Below, one piece after another: positions 1 to 5,672 of a stretch of 5,737 nucleotides of DNA. Source of the DNA: CAZXBB01 sp964638815 (GTDB taxonomy: Bacteria > Planctomycetota > Phycisphaerae > Phycisphaerales > SM1A02). A program made the translations under genes and the position numbers. The DNA lies in assembly GCA_964638815.1 (NCBI GenBank), contig CAZXBB010000270.1, positions 1 through 5,737 on the forward strand. Direction: 5' to 3'. Below the pieces are notes generated by a model that was not told where the DNA came from, searched no databases, and saw only the letters and a list, made by a program, of their open reading frames with translations. Position 1 is the first letter of the stretch, and each line of letters starts with the position of its first letter.

Positions 1-121
<121 letters not shown>

Positions 122-249
122 CCGGATGGCGGCGCTCCTCGAAGACCGCGATGATCACGAGTCGGCGCTTCGCGCGGATTGACGGCGGACGCTCGCTCCC
201 CCGTCGTCGCCCCAGATCCCGATCCGGACCGGGCCGCCGCGGGCGTTGC

Positions 250-255
250 TACCAT
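250..255 (+). promoter_or_regulatory. Extended -10 box, leaderless start of the GPP34 gene
   Basis: TACCAT is preceded by TG plus one base (TGC, 247-249), which gives an extended -10 pattern. It ends six bases before the ATG at 262, so transcription would begin at or next to the start codon. No Shine-Dalgarno run lies between, which fits a leaderless mRNA. No -35 match is visible at the usual spacing. Prediction from sequence only. Confidence 0.45.
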
Positions 256-261
256 CAGGCA

Positions 262-951
262 ATGACGACCCCGGACGACCTCTCGCTGCACGAACAGATC
301 ATGCTGCTCGTCCTCCGCGACCAGGAGGGCACCGTTGAGTTCGGCGCCAACTACCGTCATGCGCTCGGCGGGGCGATCCTGGCCGGGCTGCTGCTCGATC
401 AGCGCGTCGTCGTCGACGAGGACGGCACGAAGAAGACCGCCCGCGTCGTGAACGAGACGCCGACGGGCGACGAGCTGCTGGACGAGTGTCTCGGGCGAAT
501 CGCGACGAGCAAGCCGCGGAAGCTCGAGGAGTGGGTCTCCCGGTTCGCGCAACTCGCCGACCTGAAGCACCGCGTCGCGCGCCGGCTCTGCCGGCGCGGC
601 GTGCTGCGCGCCGACGAGAAGAGCGTCCTGCTCGTCTTCACGCAGAAGACGTACCCGGAGATCGATCCCGCGCCCGAGCGGATCATCATCGAGCGCATGC
701 GTCGCGCGATCTTCCAGGACGACGCCGCAGTCGATCCGATGACCGCCATCCTGATCTCGGTCGCGAACGGGGCGGAGCTGCTCCGGTTCGTCTTCGACAG
801 GAACGAGCTCAAGACGCGCGGCGACCGCATCGGGCAGATCGTCAGCGGCGAGCTGACCGGCGAGGCTACGAAGCAGGCGGTGGAGGCGATGCGATCCGCG
901 GTGATGGTGGCGACGATGATTCCGGTAATCACGACCGCGGCGATCTCGTGA
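262..951 (+). CDS. GPP34 family protein (GOLPH3/Vps74-like)
   Basis: 229 residues, no signal peptide, predicted cytoplasmic or peripheral to the membrane. The whole length follows the GPP34 pattern. Residues 7-23 match the N-terminal helix that in GOLPH3 reads like LxLxEExxLLxLxDxEG (here LSLHEQIMLLVLRDQEG). Residues 31-51 form the Gly/Leu helix and following strand. TPTGDELLDE at 66-75 is the family hallmark. Residues 101-115 match the Arg-rich LAKNLVEKGVL segment, and 139-151 the next basic helix. Eukaryotic members bind PI4P at the Golgi; bacterial members are common in actinobacteria and planctomycetes and their role is largely unknown. The GOLPH3 PI4P-site tryptophan has no evident counterpart near residues 27-31, while the basic stretch 102-112 remains. 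The C-terminal 15 residues are hydrophobic (VMVATMIPVITTAAIS) and could touch a membrane. ATG 262 is chosen because the homology starts there; the open frame extends upstream only as Arg-rich low-complexity sequence. No partner gene is nearby. Confidence 0.85.
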   Translation: MTTPDDLSLHEQIMLLVLRDQEGTVEFGANYRHALGGAILAGLLLDQRVVVDEDGTKKTARVVNETPTGDELLDECLGRIATSKPRKLEEWVSRFAQLADLKHRVARRLCRRGVLRADEKSVLLVFTQKTYPEIDPAPERIIIERMRRAIFQDDAAVDPMTAILISVANGAELLRFVFDRNELKTRGDRIGQIVSGELTGEATKQAVEAMRSAVMVATMIPVITTAAIS

Positions 952-956
952 AAGGG

Positions 957-983
957 GCCCGCCGTCCGGCATGGTGGGCGGGC
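957..983 (+). terminator. GC-rich stem-loop after the GPP34 gene
   Basis: GCCCGCC (957-963) is complementary to GGCGGGC (977-983) across a 13-base loop, starting six bases after the TGA at 949-951. No T-run follows, so it is not a standard intrinsic terminator. It could act as a 3'-end stabiliser or a U-less terminator, or be chance pairing in GC-rich sequence. Confidence 0.3.
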
Positions 984-1038
984 GGCTGACCGCGTCGCGG
1001 AGGCCCAGCGCGGGACCACCCGGGCCGCGATCGCGCGT

Positions 1039-1044
1039 TATCTT
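1039..1044 (+). promoter_or_regulatory. Candidate -10 box for the metalloprotease gene
   Basis: TATCTT lies 42 bases before the chosen ATG at 1086. Transcription would start near 1051 and leave a leader of about 35 bases that contains the GGAGG site. The hexamer shares the TAnCnT form with the candidates at 250, 4417 and 5603. No -35 match is seen. Confidence 0.4.
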
Positions 1045-1076
1045 GTATGGACGAGCCGCCATACGGAGCGCTCACT

Positions 1077-1081
1077 GGAGG
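1077..1081 (+). promoter_or_regulatory. Ribosome binding site setting the start at 1086
   Basis: GGAGG sits four bases before ATG 1086. The gap is short but usable. An in-frame ATG at 1047 has no such site, would lie inside or just before the predicted transcription start, and would put 13 polar residues ahead of the signal peptide. The site therefore favours 1086. Confidence 0.65.
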
Positions 1082-1085
1082 CCGC

Positions 1086-2816
1086 ATGCATCTTCGACAT
1101 CTCGCCGTCGCGGCGTTCGCCGCCGCTCTCGCCCTCCTCGCGCCCGTTGCCACCGCGGCTCCGGCGGCGCCGCCGTCGGCGGCGGAGGTCAACGCGAAGC
1201 TCGGGCTGGTGAAGAGCGCCGTCGTCCGGCTGGCCGTCGATCCCGCCAGGCGGGAGCGGAGGGAGGCCGTCGTCGCCGTCGAGGGTGAGCTGCTGACGCT
1301 CGACCTCGTGCCGGTCTCCCTGCGGGCCGACGGCTACCGGGTGTGCACAGTCGGCGCCGACGGCGAGCCGCGCCCGGTGACGCCCGCCCCGGAGCGCACG
1401 TACCGCGGGGAAGTGATCGGGACGCCCGGCAGCGTCGTCGCCGCGTCGGTCCTCGACGAGGGTCTCTTCGCATGGGTCGCGCGCCCCGGCGGCCGCGCGC
1501 ACTGGATCGAGCCGATCGCGCGTCATTTCCCGGAGCGGGACGATCTCGCGGGGCTGCACGTCGTGTACGCGGATGCGGACGTCCTCGCCACTGCGGGGGT
1601 GTGCGCGACCGCGGCGCGGCACGTCGCCGGCGAAGCGACGGCCGCGCCCCGGGTCGCCGCCGCGGGGACCGGCGAGATCGTCGAGGCCGAGCTCGCCTGC
1701 GACGCCGACTTCGACTACTTCCAGGATTATGGATCGACGCAGGCCGTCGAGGACCGCATCCACGCCGTGATCAACCAGGTGAACGTCCAGTACGAGCGCG
1801 ACGTCCGGATCACGCACCGCATCACGACGATCCTGGTGCGCACGAGCCAGGTCTACACGAGCTCGAACGCCAACACGCTCATCATGCAGTTCCGGAACCA
1901 GTGGAACGCCAACCACGGAGGCATCGCGCGCGACGTGGCGCACCTCTTCACCGGCAAGATCCTCCAGGAAGACATCATCGGGATCGCCTTCATCGGTGTC
2001 ATCTGCGACTTGTCCCTCGCCTACAGCGTCGTCGAGTCGGACTTCAACGGCATCTTCGCATGCGCGACGGATCTCAGTGCGCACGAGCTCGGGCACAACT
2101 GGGATGCCGAGCATTGCGCCTGTCCGGACCACACCATGAACCCGGGCATCACGTGCGCGAACGAGTTCTCGCAGCAGTCGATCAACACGATCATCGCTCA
2201 CCGCGACAGCCGCAACTGCCTCGAGGGCGTCGGCGGCGGCGGTCCGGAGAACGACGACTGCGCGGACGCGATCGCGGTCGGCGACGGCAGCACGCCGTTC
2301 GACACGGGCGGCGCGACGACGGACGGCCCCATGCTTCCGGCCGCGTGCAACGAGGGCTTCGGGCTCTCGTTCGTCAACGACATCTGGTACGCCTACACGG
2401 CGCCGTGCACGGGCACGGCGACGGTGAGCCTCTGCGGCAGCTCGTTCGATACGCGTCTGGCGGTCTACGGCGACGGCAACTGTCCGGGGAGCATCGTCGC
2501 GTGCAACGACGACGCGTGCGGTACGAGCGGGCTGCGTTCCGAGACGTCGTTCGAAGTCAAGTCCGACACCGTGTACCTCGTGCGCGTCGGCGGCTTCAAC
2601 ACCTCCGGCACGGGCACGATGGTGATCGTTTGCGACGGCGTGATCGATTGTCCCGCGGACGTCGACGGCAACCGCGACGTGGGATTCGGCGACGTGCTGC
2701 GCGTGCTCGGGCAATGGGGACCGTGCGAGGGTTGTCCGGAGGACGTTGACGACAGCGGCGACGCGGGCTTCAGCGATGTGCTGCGGATCCTGGCGGACTG
2801 GGGACCCTGCCCCTGA
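1086..2816 (+). CDS. Secreted reprolysin-type zinc metalloprotease with dockerin-like tail
   Basis: 576 residues. Residues 1-25 are a signal peptide (HLRH, a hydrophobic Ala/Leu core, then ATA-AP). Residues about 35-195 resemble a reprolysin pro-region; AGVC at 170-173 is a possible cysteine switch. The catalytic domain, about 197-380, carries HELGHNWDAEH at 333-343, the HExxHxxxxxH zinc site: ligands H333, H337, H343 and general base E334. M351 in HTMNP is the likely Met-turn. The first four catalytic residues read as reprolysin; D340 stands where metzincins usually have Gly. Residues about 388-516 are a Cys-rich beta-sandwich-like domain (NDDCADAI, NDIWYAY, FDTRLAVYGDGNCP, LVRVGGF) familiar from planctomycete exported proteins. 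Two 12-residue EF-hand loops follow, D525-D536 and D553-D564, each ending in WGPC. The enzyme should be exported and activated by loss of the pro-region, then cleave peptide bonds outside the cytoplasm; the substrate is unknown. The tail may mediate anchoring or binding. Cysteines are plentiful (19 after residue 200), which suits disulfides in an exported protein. MEROPS subfamily is uncertain. Confidence 0.9.
   Translation: MHLRHLAVAAFAAALALLAPVATAAPAAPPSAAEVNAKLGLVKSAVVRLAVDPARRERREAVVAVEGELLTLDLVPVSLRADGYRVCTVGADGEPRPVTPAPERTYRGEVIGTPGSVVAASVLDEGLFAWVARPGGRAHWIEPIARHFPERDDLAGLHVVYADADVLATAGVCATAARHVAGEATAAPRVAAAGTGEIVEAELACDADFDYFQDYGSTQAVEDRIHAVINQVNVQYERDVRITHRITTILVRTSQVYTSSNANTLIMQFRNQWNANHGGIARDVAHLFTGKILQEDIIGIAFIGVICDLSLAYSVVESDFNGIFACATDLSAHELGHNWDAEHCACPDHTMNPGITCANEFSQQSINTIIAHRDSRNCLEGVGGGGPENDDCADAIAVGDGSTPFDTGGATTDGPMLPAACNEGFGLSFVNDIWYAYTAPCTGTATVSLCGSSFDTRLAVYGDGNCPGSIVACNDDACGTSGLRSETSFEVKSDTVYLVRVGGFNTSGTGTMVIVCDGVIDCPADVDGNRDVGFGDVLRVLGQWGPCEGCPEDVDDSGDAGFSDVLRILADWGPCP
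2649..2813 (+). other. Duplicated dockerin/EF-hand unit in the protease tail
   Basis: Residues 522-547 and 550-575 of the metalloprotease are two copies of one unit. From DVD to WGPC they align without gaps over 23 residues with 15 identities. Both have the acidic positions of a dockerin-type calcium loop: D525, D527, N529, D531, D536 in the first and D553, D555, S557, D559, D564 in the second. Each is flanked by cysteines (C522/C547 and C550/C575) that could close the unit by a disulfide. Dockerins are known to pair with cohesins in cellulosomes; in planctomycetes the partner is not established as far as I know. Confidence 0.8.
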
Positions 2817-2824
2817 CCGGATAG

Positions 2825-2921
2825 CGCGCAGACGCCTTCACGAACAGGACGTGTGCCGGCGCGTTTGTCTGCGCCGCGAGCCAGTTCCGGCTGGTCGCGC
2901 TCGCGACCCGTCGCGCAGACG
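2825..2921. repeat. Short repeats in the protease/propeller spacer
   Basis: CGCGCAGACG occurs exactly at 2825-2834 and again at 2912-2921. Between them GTCTGCGC at 2867-2874 is an inverted copy of its core, able to pair with GCGCAGAC at either side. The arrangement could be a set of protein binding sites or a remnant of a small dispersed repeat. With only ten bases per copy in GC-rich DNA, chance is possible. Confidence 0.35.
2893..2908. other. 16-bp palindrome
   Basis: GGTCGCG (2893-2899) and CGCGACC (2902-2908) are perfect reverse complements around CT. As RNA it could form a six-pair stem with a four-base loop about 75 bases after the protease stop; no T-run follows, so it is a poor terminator. 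As DNA it has the shape of an operator for a dimeric regulator. The rest of the 2817-3040 spacer holds no convincing gene. Its last 60 bases are noticeably AT-richer, as expected of a leader or promoter, but I found no clear -10/-35 pair. Confidence 0.35.
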
Positions 2922-3027
2922 TTGCGCAGTTCGATCTGACGGGTCCTGCGTGTGATTCGCCCTGTTCCTCACGATCCATGGAGACCTGACCGATAAGCAG
3001 CGAGATCTGAACACAATTCAAACATTC

Positions 3028-3033
3028 GGGAGG
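3028..3033 (+). promoter_or_regulatory. Ribosome binding site for the FG-GAP gene
   Basis: GGGAGG is seven bases before GTG 3041, an ideal spacing. It settles the choice of a GTG start, since no ATG lies at a comparable place in the frame. Confidence 0.75.
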
Positions 3034-3040
3034 CTCACCT

Positions 3041-4342
3041 GTGGAACGTACTTGCGCCGGCATCGGAAGCAGGGGTGTCCTCCCGGTCGTCTTCGTCGCG
3101 CTCTGCGCCGCCTCCGCGCGAGGGCAGTCGCGCGAGATCGACGTCGCCGATCTCGGGACGGGCGCCGCCGTCACCGTGGCGGACCTGAACGGGGACGGAC
3201 GGCCGGACCTGGTCGTCGCGGACTACGTGCACGATCGCTTTGCGTGGTGGGCCAACCTGGGCGACCACCAGTGGGGCCCGCGGCGCGACATCGGGTTCGT
3301 CAACGCGGCGTTCACGGTGCGGGCGGGCGATCTGAACGGCGACGGCCGGCCCGACCTGGTCGGCGCGAGCCGCGCGACGGACGAGGTCTTCTGGTACGAG
3401 AACACGCCGACCGCCGATCCGGCGACGCCGTCGTTCGTCGAGCGGCTCGTGCTGCGTCACGACGACATGGATCCGCAGTCGCTCGGCATCGCGGACTTCG
3501 ACGGCGACGGTGACAACGACCTCGTCGTCGCGTTCGTCTACGACGACCGCGGGATCGTGATCCTGCCCAACGCGGACGGAACCGGCGCGATGCTCGGGCA
3601 GGGGTGGCAGGACGATCCGGCCGTCGTAACGCTGACGGCGCCGGACGGCGTCGAGGGCGCGAGCGCCGTGACGCCGGTCGATTTCGACGGCGACGGACGC
3701 ATCGACGTCGTCGCATCGACGGCGTGGGACTGGGTCGGAACGAACAACCATTACTGGTTCCGCAACACGGGCGCGGGTCCCGGCCGCAGCGGCGCGGAGG
3801 CGTTCGAGTACGTGCACGTCGCCGGCGGACCGGAGTACAACGGCGTGTTCACGCAGGCGGTCGCGGACATCGACGGCGACGGCGGGCTCGACGTCGTCAC
3901 CTCGACGTACGGCCTCTTCGGCAACCACGTCGTGCGCTGGCACCGGCGACTGAACGCGGAAGGCACCGCCTGGTCCGTTGACCACGTGATCGACGACTTC
4001 TCCGGCGGCGCGAGCGGCGACCAGAGCCTCGTCGCGGCCGACCTCGACGGCGACGGGTTCGTCGACCTGGTCAGCGGCACGCATTTCTCTCCGCCCCCGC
4101 CCGCCCACGAGCGGTTCGGTCCGCAGCGCGCGGTCCGGGCGTACTACAACGACGGCGCCGGCGGCTTCCGCACCGTCAACGTCGCGCCCGGCTTCGCGGC
4201 CCACGGCGTGGACGTCGCGGACCTCGACGGGGACGGCCGCCCGGAGATCATCGCGTGCTCGTGGACGTTCGGGACGGACAAGCTCCGGTACTGGGTGCTG
4301 GATGATGGCGTGGGCGGCGCGGCGGCGTCCGGGCGCCCGTAA
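3041..4342 (+). CDS. Secreted FG-GAP/VCBS repeat protein, seven-bladed propeller
   Basis: 433 residues with a GTG start. Residues 1-28 are an export signal (Arg in the n-region, GVLPVVFVALCAASA core, cleavage expected near ARG-Q). The mature part is almost entirely repeats. Seven DxDGDGxxD-type calcium loops begin at residues 48, 97, 152, 214, 276, 334 and 394, spaced 49 to 62 residues. Each is followed by a hydrophobic strand (LVVADY, LVGASR, LVVAFV, VVASTA, VVTSTY, LVSGTH, IIACSW) and then mostly by an aromatic strand such as FAWWANLG, VFWYEN, HYWFRN or RAYYND. Seven units match the integrin-alpha-like beta-propeller of the FG-GAP/VCBS families. Loop four is the classic DFDGDGRID; the seventh ends in Glu instead of Asp. 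No catalytic motif, membrane anchor, dockerin unit or PEP-CTERM-type signal is visible, so it probably acts as a soluble or surface-associated binding protein. The ligand is unknown. It lies 224 bases after the protease gene, too far to assume an operon. Confidence 0.9.
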   Translation: MERTCAGIGSRGVLPVVFVALCAASARGQSREIDVADLGTGAAVTVADLNGDGRPDLVVADYVHDRFAWWANLGDHQWGPRRDIGFVNAAFTVRAGDLNGDGRPDLVGASRATDEVFWYENTPTADPATPSFVERLVLRHDDMDPQSLGIADFDGDGDNDLVVAFVYDDRGIVILPNADGTGAMLGQGWQDDPAVVTLTAPDGVEGASAVTPVDFDGDGRIDVVASTAWDWVGTNNHYWFRNTGAGPGRSGAEAFEYVHVAGGPEYNGVFTQAVADIDGDGGLDVVTSTYGLFGNHVVRWHRRLNAEGTAWSVDHVIDDFSGGASGDQSLVAADLDGDGFVDLVSGTHFSPPPPAHERFGPQRAVRAYYNDGAGGFRTVNVAPGFAAHGVDVADLDGDGRPEIIACSWTFGTDKLRYWVLDDGVGGAAASGRP

Positions 4343-4351
4343 CGGGTATCC

Positions 4352-4371
4352 GGCCGCCCTTGCGAACGGCC
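4352..4371 (+). terminator. Weak stem-loop after the FG-GAP gene
   Basis: GGCCG (4352-4356) pairs with CGGCC (4367-4371) over a ten-base loop, ten bases after the TAA at 4340-4342, followed by TCGTCTCTC rather than a T-run. Position suits a terminator; the five-pair stem is weak. Confidence 0.3.
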
Positions 4372-4416
4372 TCGTCTCTCGCACGCCGCGCTCGCACGCC
4401 GGACACGCGACATCGG

Positions 4417-4422
4417 TATCCT
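4417..4422 (+). promoter_or_regulatory. -10-like box, leaderless start of rlmK
   Basis: TATCCT ends seven bases before ATG 4430, so transcription should begin at about the start codon. The intervening bases contain no Shine-Dalgarno sequence. The same geometry is seen at 250-262. No -35 match is seen at 16-18 bases. Confidence 0.45.
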
Positions 4423-4429
4423 CGCCACG

Positions 4430-5489
4430 ATGCTGGCCCAGCGTCTCACCAAGCGCATACGTCATCTCGCCAGGTGGGCGCGCCGGCAGGGCATCGGCTG
4501 CTTCCGGCTCTACGAGCGGGACATCCCCGACTTCCCGATCGTGATCGACTGGTACGCCGACTTCGACGCGGCCGACCTCGCGCACGACGGCGACGCGATT
4601 GCGTGGTTCCACGACCGGACGCGGGACGACACCGGCGAGAAGACGCGCGCGTACCGGCAGGAGGCGGAGGCCGAGATCCTCGCCGGTCTCGCGATCTCCC
4701 GCGAACGGCTGCACGTGAAGCACCGCGGCCGGCAGCGCGACGCCGAGGCCGGCGGTCGCGAGCAGTACGAGCGGATCGACACGCGCGGCGTCGTGAAGCT
4801 GGTCGCCGAGCACGGCGCGCGGTTCGAGATCAACCTGACGGATTACCTGGACGTCGGGCTCTTCCTCGATCACCGACCCACCCGCCTGGCCGTGCGCGAG
4901 CGGGCCGCGGGCAAGCGCGTGCTCAACTTGTTCGCGTACACGGGGGCCTTCACGGTGCACGCCCGCGCCGGCGGCGCCGCGCGGACGACCACCGTGGACA
5001 TGTCGCGCACGTACCTGGACTGGTTCGAGCGGAACCTTGCACACAACGGGCTCGCGCCGGATGCGGACCACGTGACGGTGCAGGCGGACTGTCTCGAGTG
5101 GCTGGAGGCGGGCCCGGCGCCGGCGCGGGGGGCGCGGGGGGGCGGGGGGGGCGCGGGGGGCGCGGGCGGAAGCGGCGGAGGAGCGGTACGACATCGTGAT
5201 CTGCGACCCGCCGACGTTCTCGAACTCGAAGCGCATGAGGGCCGGCTCGTTCGCCGTCGAGCGCGACTACCCGGAGCTCCTCGCGAACGTCGCGCGTTTC
5301 GTCGCTCCGGGCGGCGAGGTGTTCTTCTCGACGAACGCCCGGGGCTTCGACCTCGACTTCGCGCAGGTGCCGCCGGACTTCGGCGCGCAGGAGATCACGC
5401 ACCGCTCGGTGCCGGAGGACTTCCGGAACCGGAAGATCCACCGGTGCTGGCGGCTTGCGGAGGGGTGGCAACCGAAGTTCGGGAGATAG
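4430..5489 (+). CDS. rlmK: RlmK-like 23S rRNA methyltransferase, frame broken in a G tract
   Basis: Class I SAM-dependent methyltransferase matching the C-terminal half of E. coli RlmKL. That half, RlmK, makes m7G2069 in 23S rRNA; here it stands alone without the THUMP/RlmL half. Residues 1-30 (RLTKRIRHLARWARRQGI, CFRLYERD) are the RlmK N-terminal pattern and support ATG 4430. NLTDYLDVGLFLDHRP is at 135-150, SAM motif I NLFAYTGAFT at 166-175, VDMS at 189-192 and QADCLEWL at 218-225. After residue ~230 the frame turns into Gly/Arg-rich nonsense, while the expected sequence resumes in the next frame (codons from 5121 onward): AEAAEERYDIVICDPP, with catalytic motif DPPTFSNSK at 5205-5231, and KIHRCWRL close to the TAG at 5487-5489. 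The switch lies among runs of 6, 7, 8 and 6 G at 5127-5160; removing one G restores a 352-residue protein. As written, the first frame would continue to 5605 and lose the catalytic motif. Sequencing error, slippage or real inactivation are all possible. The G-rich stretch also adds a loop of about 25 residues that I do not recall in E. coli RlmK. Confidence 0.85.
5127..5166 (+). repeat. G-run tract with G-quadruplex pattern inside rlmK
   Basis: Four G runs, of 6 (5127-5132), 7 (5136-5142), 8 (5144-5151) and 6 (5155-5160), are separated by CGC, C and CGC, and a GGG follows at 5164-5166. Four runs with loops of 3, 1 and 3 fit the canonical intramolecular G-quadruplex pattern on the coding strand and in the mRNA. 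This tract contains the point where the rlmK frame changes by one base. Formation of the structure is inferred, not shown. Confidence 0.85.
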
Positions 5490-5503
5490 GTCCGCCGGTT
5501 CAT

Positions 5504-5524
5504 CGGACATCCGTGTCCGGTTTT
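5504..5524 (+). terminator. Intrinsic terminator after rlmK
   Basis: CGGACA (5504-5509), loop TCCG, TGTCCG (5514-5519), then G and TTTT (5521-5524). The six-pair perfect stem, four-base loop and T-run, 14 bases past the rlmK stop, are the clearest rho-independent terminator in the window. Its place also supports 5489, not 5605, as the true end of rlmK. Confidence 0.65.
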
Positions 5525-5526
5525 CT

Positions 5527-5561
5527 CGCGGGGACGGGTTCGCCCGTTCTTTCTCCCCGCG
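5527..5561 (+). terminator. Second, nested stem-loop terminator
   Basis: The inner hairpin is ACGGG (5534-5538), loop TTCG, CCCGT (5543-5547), followed by TCTTTCT; TTCG is a very stable tetraloop. An outer pairing, CGCGGGGA (5527-5534) with TCCCCGCG (5554-5561), can enclose it, sharing base 5534. Together with the stem at 5504 this gives two stop signals in a row between rlmK and the next gene. Confidence 0.5.
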
Positions 5562-5579
5562 CGGAGCGGCGAATTCCCC

Positions 5580-5608
5580 TTGCCGCACAGCGCGGACCGC
5601 GGTAGCCT
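5580..5608 (+). promoter_or_regulatory. Promoter for the gene starting at 5673
   Basis: TTGCCG (5580-5585) and TAGCCT (5603-5608) are separated by 17 bases, the standard sigma-70-type spacing. TTGCCG matches the -35 consensus at four of six positions and TAGCCT has the conserved first T, A and final T of a -10. Transcription from about 5615 would give a leader near 58 bases. It lies just after the terminators, as a new unit should. Confidence 0.5.
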
Positions 5609-5672
5609 TTGCGCGTCCGCTTCGGGACGTGCTCGCCGCCGACACGTCGCGAGAAGAAGAAGAGAGAGAACC

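Noticed and set aside
1047..1085. Earlier in-frame ATG at 1047 for the metalloprotease
   Set aside because: It has no ribosome binding site, would place a 13-residue polar extension before the signal peptide, and overlaps the predicted transcription start.
1038..2714. Long antisense open frame, 558 codons
   Set aside because: It lies exactly opposite the metalloprotease, is a low-complexity Arg/Val/Asp/Ala sequence with no recognisable motif, and is a usual by-product of 70% GC codon bias.
3041..3127. Lipoprotein signal at VALC in the FG-GAP protein
   Set aside because: The residue before the cysteine is Leu rather than Gly, Ala or Ser, so it is not a good lipobox. An ordinary signal peptide fits better.
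3035..5236. Long antisense open frame, 733 codons, across the FG-GAP and rlmK genes
   Set aside because: It spans two well-supported sense genes and their spacer. The repeated acidic/valine pattern is the mirror of the DxDGDG repeats. No domain or plausible start was seen.
5167..5605. Continuation of the first rlmK frame to a stop at 5605
   Set aside because: After the G tract this frame reads as Arg/Gly/Pro-rich nonsense, runs through the terminators and lacks the catalytic motif, which is in the neighbouring frame.
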